Shown here piece after piece: positions 62,431 to 64,000 of a DNA stretch of 64,000 bases. Location of the stretch: assembly GCF_007989825.1 (NCBI RefSeq), contig NZ_BJUA01000001.1, positions 310,001-374,000 of the forward strand, given 5' to 3'. The first letter of the stretch is position 1; every line of letters begins with the position of its first letter. Position numbers and translations under genes: made by a program. Under the pieces are notes generated by a model. That model made no database searches. It saw only the letters and a list, made by a program, of their open reading frames with translations, and was not told the DNA's origin. This DNA comes from Cellulomonas persica. GTDB lineage: Bacteria > Actinomycetota > Actinomycetes > Actinomycetales > Cellulomonadaceae.

Positions 62431-64000
62431 TCAGCGCACCGTGAGGGTGGCTGCCTTGCTGGTCACGTTGCCCGCCGCGTTCGTGACGTACACCCGGTAC
62501 TGGGCCCCGTCACGTGCCTTGGTCGCGACGACCTTGAGCGTCGTGCTGGTCGCGCCCGTGAGCTTGACCCACGTGCTCGACCCGGCGCGCCGCTCGTACC
62601 ACTGGACCGACGGTGCCGGCGAGCCGCTGACCGCGACGCGGAACGTCGCGACCGTGTCGCGCTTCGCCGTGACCGACGCCGGCGCGGTCACCACCGTCGG
62701 GGCGACCGCCTTGCGGACGACCGCCGTCGTGGTCGTCGCCTTGCCCGCGGAGTTCGTGAACACCGCGCGCACCTCGACGCCCTTGCTCGTCGTGGGGACC
62801 TTGAGCGTGACCGACGTGCCGGTCGCACCCGTGATGGTCTTCCACGTCGAGTAACCGACACCGCGCTGCTGCCAGCGCACCGTCGGGGTCGGGAAGCCCG
62901 ACGCCGCCGCGCTGAGCGTCACCTTCGTGCCCGCCTTCTGGTTCGTGACGGACTTCGGGTTCTTCGTGACCTTCGGCGCGTACGGCGCGATCTTGACGGT
63001 CGCCGCCGTGGTGGTCGCCTTCCCGGCGGTGTTCGTGAACACCGCCCGGTACGACGCCCCGTGGTTGGCCGAGCCGACGACCACCGCGAGGGAGGTCTTC
63101 GTCGCACCCGCGACCGTCTCCCACGTGGTCGTGCCGGCCGCGCGACGCTGCCACGACACGGTCGGCGTCGGTGTCCCCGTCGCCGCCGCACGGAGCACCA
63201 CGGTGGTGCCGCGGACCGCAGTGACGGACGACGGGTGCGTCGTCACCGTCGGCTTGACCTCCGTCGGCGGGACCACCTTGGCCTCGACCAGCCGGCCGAC
63301 GCCCCAGTGCGCGGTGCTCTGGTAGCCCGCACCCGTCGGGTCGGCCCAGTTGGTGATCGCGTGCCGGCTGCCGTTCGCGGCGTCGTTGACCTGGAAGTCC
63401 AGGCCGTGGAACGTCCCGAGGCCGCCGTACTCGAGGAGGCTGATCGCCGCCTCGACGCGGTAGCCGGTCTCGGTCTCGACGACCGCGCTGGTCAGTCGGT
63501 TGCGCTGGTACGCCTCGTCACCCGTGCCGAACGACACGGCGCCCGCCGCGTCGATGCGGATCTGGGTGTCGTCGTACCGGTACGAGCCGTTCTTCGCGTT
63601 GCCGCCGTCGACGTAGATCTCGACCGAGTCCTTGATCCACGGGTCGCTCCCGCTCGTGTCGATCACCGGGTCGGCGACGTCGGCGAGCACGTACAGCGTG
63701 TGGTCCTTCCAGAGCGTCCGGAAGGTGCCGACGGCACCGCCCGAGCCCGACGTCGCCTTCTGGGTGGCGACCGAGCCGGCACCGGCCCACGCCGCGTCGA
63801 CCTCGCCGTCGATCGTCGGGACGGCCGTGGCGGCCGGGACCTCGACGTACGACAGCTCCTCGACGAGCGAGACCGAACCGAGCACTCCCGGCGTGTTCCA
63901 CGTGGCCTTCGTCGAGCCGTCGACCACCTGCACGTCGAGCTCGACGACGTCACCGCGTGCCGCGTCGCTCAGCGGGAGCTGCACGACGGCGGTCCAGCCG
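62431..64000 (-). CDS. C-terminal part of a secreted CBM9 plus Ig-like repeat protein (partial)
   Basis: 523 residues from the window edge to the stop, frame open at the edge, so the start and probably a catalytic domain lie beyond. The first part (about 1-245) is a family 9 carbohydrate-binding module (VPTIDGEVDAAW, WKDHTLYVLADVADP, DSVEIYVDGG, NGSYRYDDTQIRI), typical of GH10 xylanases. Three Ig-like domains of about 85 residues follow (each starting PTVTTHPSSV, APKVTKNPKSV, APTVVTAPASV). The protein ends at the third domain without an anchor or sortase signal. A xylanase is the most likely catalytic partner, by family habit only. Confidence 0.85.
   Translation of the reverse strand, partial: GWTAVVQLPLSDAARGDVVELDVQVVDGSTKATWNTPGVLGSVSLVEELSYVEVPAATAVPTIDGEVDAAWAGAGSVATQKATSGSGGAVGTFRTLWKDHTLYVLADVADPVIDTSGSDPWIKDSVEIYVDGGNAKNGSYRYDDTQIRIDAAGAVSFGTGDEAYQRNRLTSAVVETETGYRVEAAISLLEYGGLGTFHGLDFQVNDAANGSRHAITNWADPTGAGYQSTAHWGVGRLVEAKVVPPTEVKPTVTTHPSSVTAVRGTTVVLRAAATGTPTPTVSWQRRAAGTTTWETVAGATKTSLAVVVGSANHGASYRAVFTNTAGKATTTAATVKIAPYAPKVTKNPKSVTNQKAGTKVTLSAAASGFPTPTVRWQQRGVGYSTWKTITGATGTSVTLKVPTTSKGVEVRAVFTNSAGKATTTTAVVRKAVAPTVVTAPASVTAKRDTVATFRVAVSGSPAPSVQWYERRAGSSTWVKLTGATSTTLKVVATKARDGAQYRVYVTNAAGNVTSKAATLTVR

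Overview
The window looks like a chromosomal segment of a very GC-rich actinobacterium, most likely Cellulomonas or a close relative (Cellulomonadaceae). This rests on the third-position GC bias, the aroA-rsgA-hisN block, actinobacterial families such as the DUF3516 helicase, DUF2236/MpaB and an AMIN-like lipoprotein, and a plant-polysaccharide gene set (GH3 glycosidase with sugar ABC importer and LacI regulator, plus a CBM9/Ig-like secreted enzyme). I saw no insertion sequence, prophage, CRISPR array, rRNA or tRNA. Every gene reads as intact; only the first and last are cut, by the window edges.

Layout. 1-9.1 kb: a partial gene divergent from aroA-rsgA-hisN, a methyltransferase, a regulator/SRPBCC pair, then HAD hydrolase, gltX and a fumarylacetoacetase-family gene on the minus strand. 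9.1-15.2 kb: a methyltransferase, membrane proteins, a DNA-glycosylase-like gene, an AspT-type transporter and an MpaB-type oxygenase. 15.3-19.0 kb: a complete compatible-solute ABC importer (ATPase divergent from two permeases and a binding protein whose halves appear in swapped order). 19-30.5 kb: a flavin disulfide reductase, amidotransferase, Ski2-like helicase, VIT-type transporter, YbaK deacylase, YccF, YggS, two DUF202 proteins, a lipoate ligase and a secreted protein. 30.6-51.2 kb: a branched-chain amino acid (BCAA) region with cimA, ilvE, leuB, ilvC, ilvN, ilvB and two different ilvD genes, interleaved with an ABC exporter, a GH13 glucosidase, a flavin-fold protein and an ArsR/SRPBCC operon. 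51.6-64 kb: a propeller-NlpC/P60 protein, the GH3-ABC-LacI sugar locus, a peptide transporter, an acetyltransferase and the end of a CBM9/Ig-like secreted protein.

The BCAA region is the centre of interest. cimA makes citramalate from pyruvate and acetyl-CoA, giving threonine-independent 2-ketobutyrate. ilvBN, ilvC, ilvD and ilvE are the shared isoleucine/valine enzymes and leuB belongs to leucine synthesis. leuA and leuCD are not here. Two transcription units carry tiny leader peptides followed by intrinsic terminators: 13 codons before ilvB with consecutive Ile-Leu-Val-Val-Leu codons, and 9 codons before cimA with Ile-Ile. This is the architecture of ribosome-mediated attenuation, and both seem to start from leaderless promoters. 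A shared 15-16 bp motif lies upstream of the ilvB leader and of leuB, suggesting a second, repressor/activator layer.

About 27 starts in the window have an Actinobacteria-type -10 box (mostly TANNNT) ending 5-8 nt before the start codon, which predicts widespread leaderless transcription and was used to choose many starts. Operon-internal genes instead show GGAG/AAGGAG sites or GTGA/ATGA start-stop overlaps. All functions are read from sequence by recognition of families; no database search was run.
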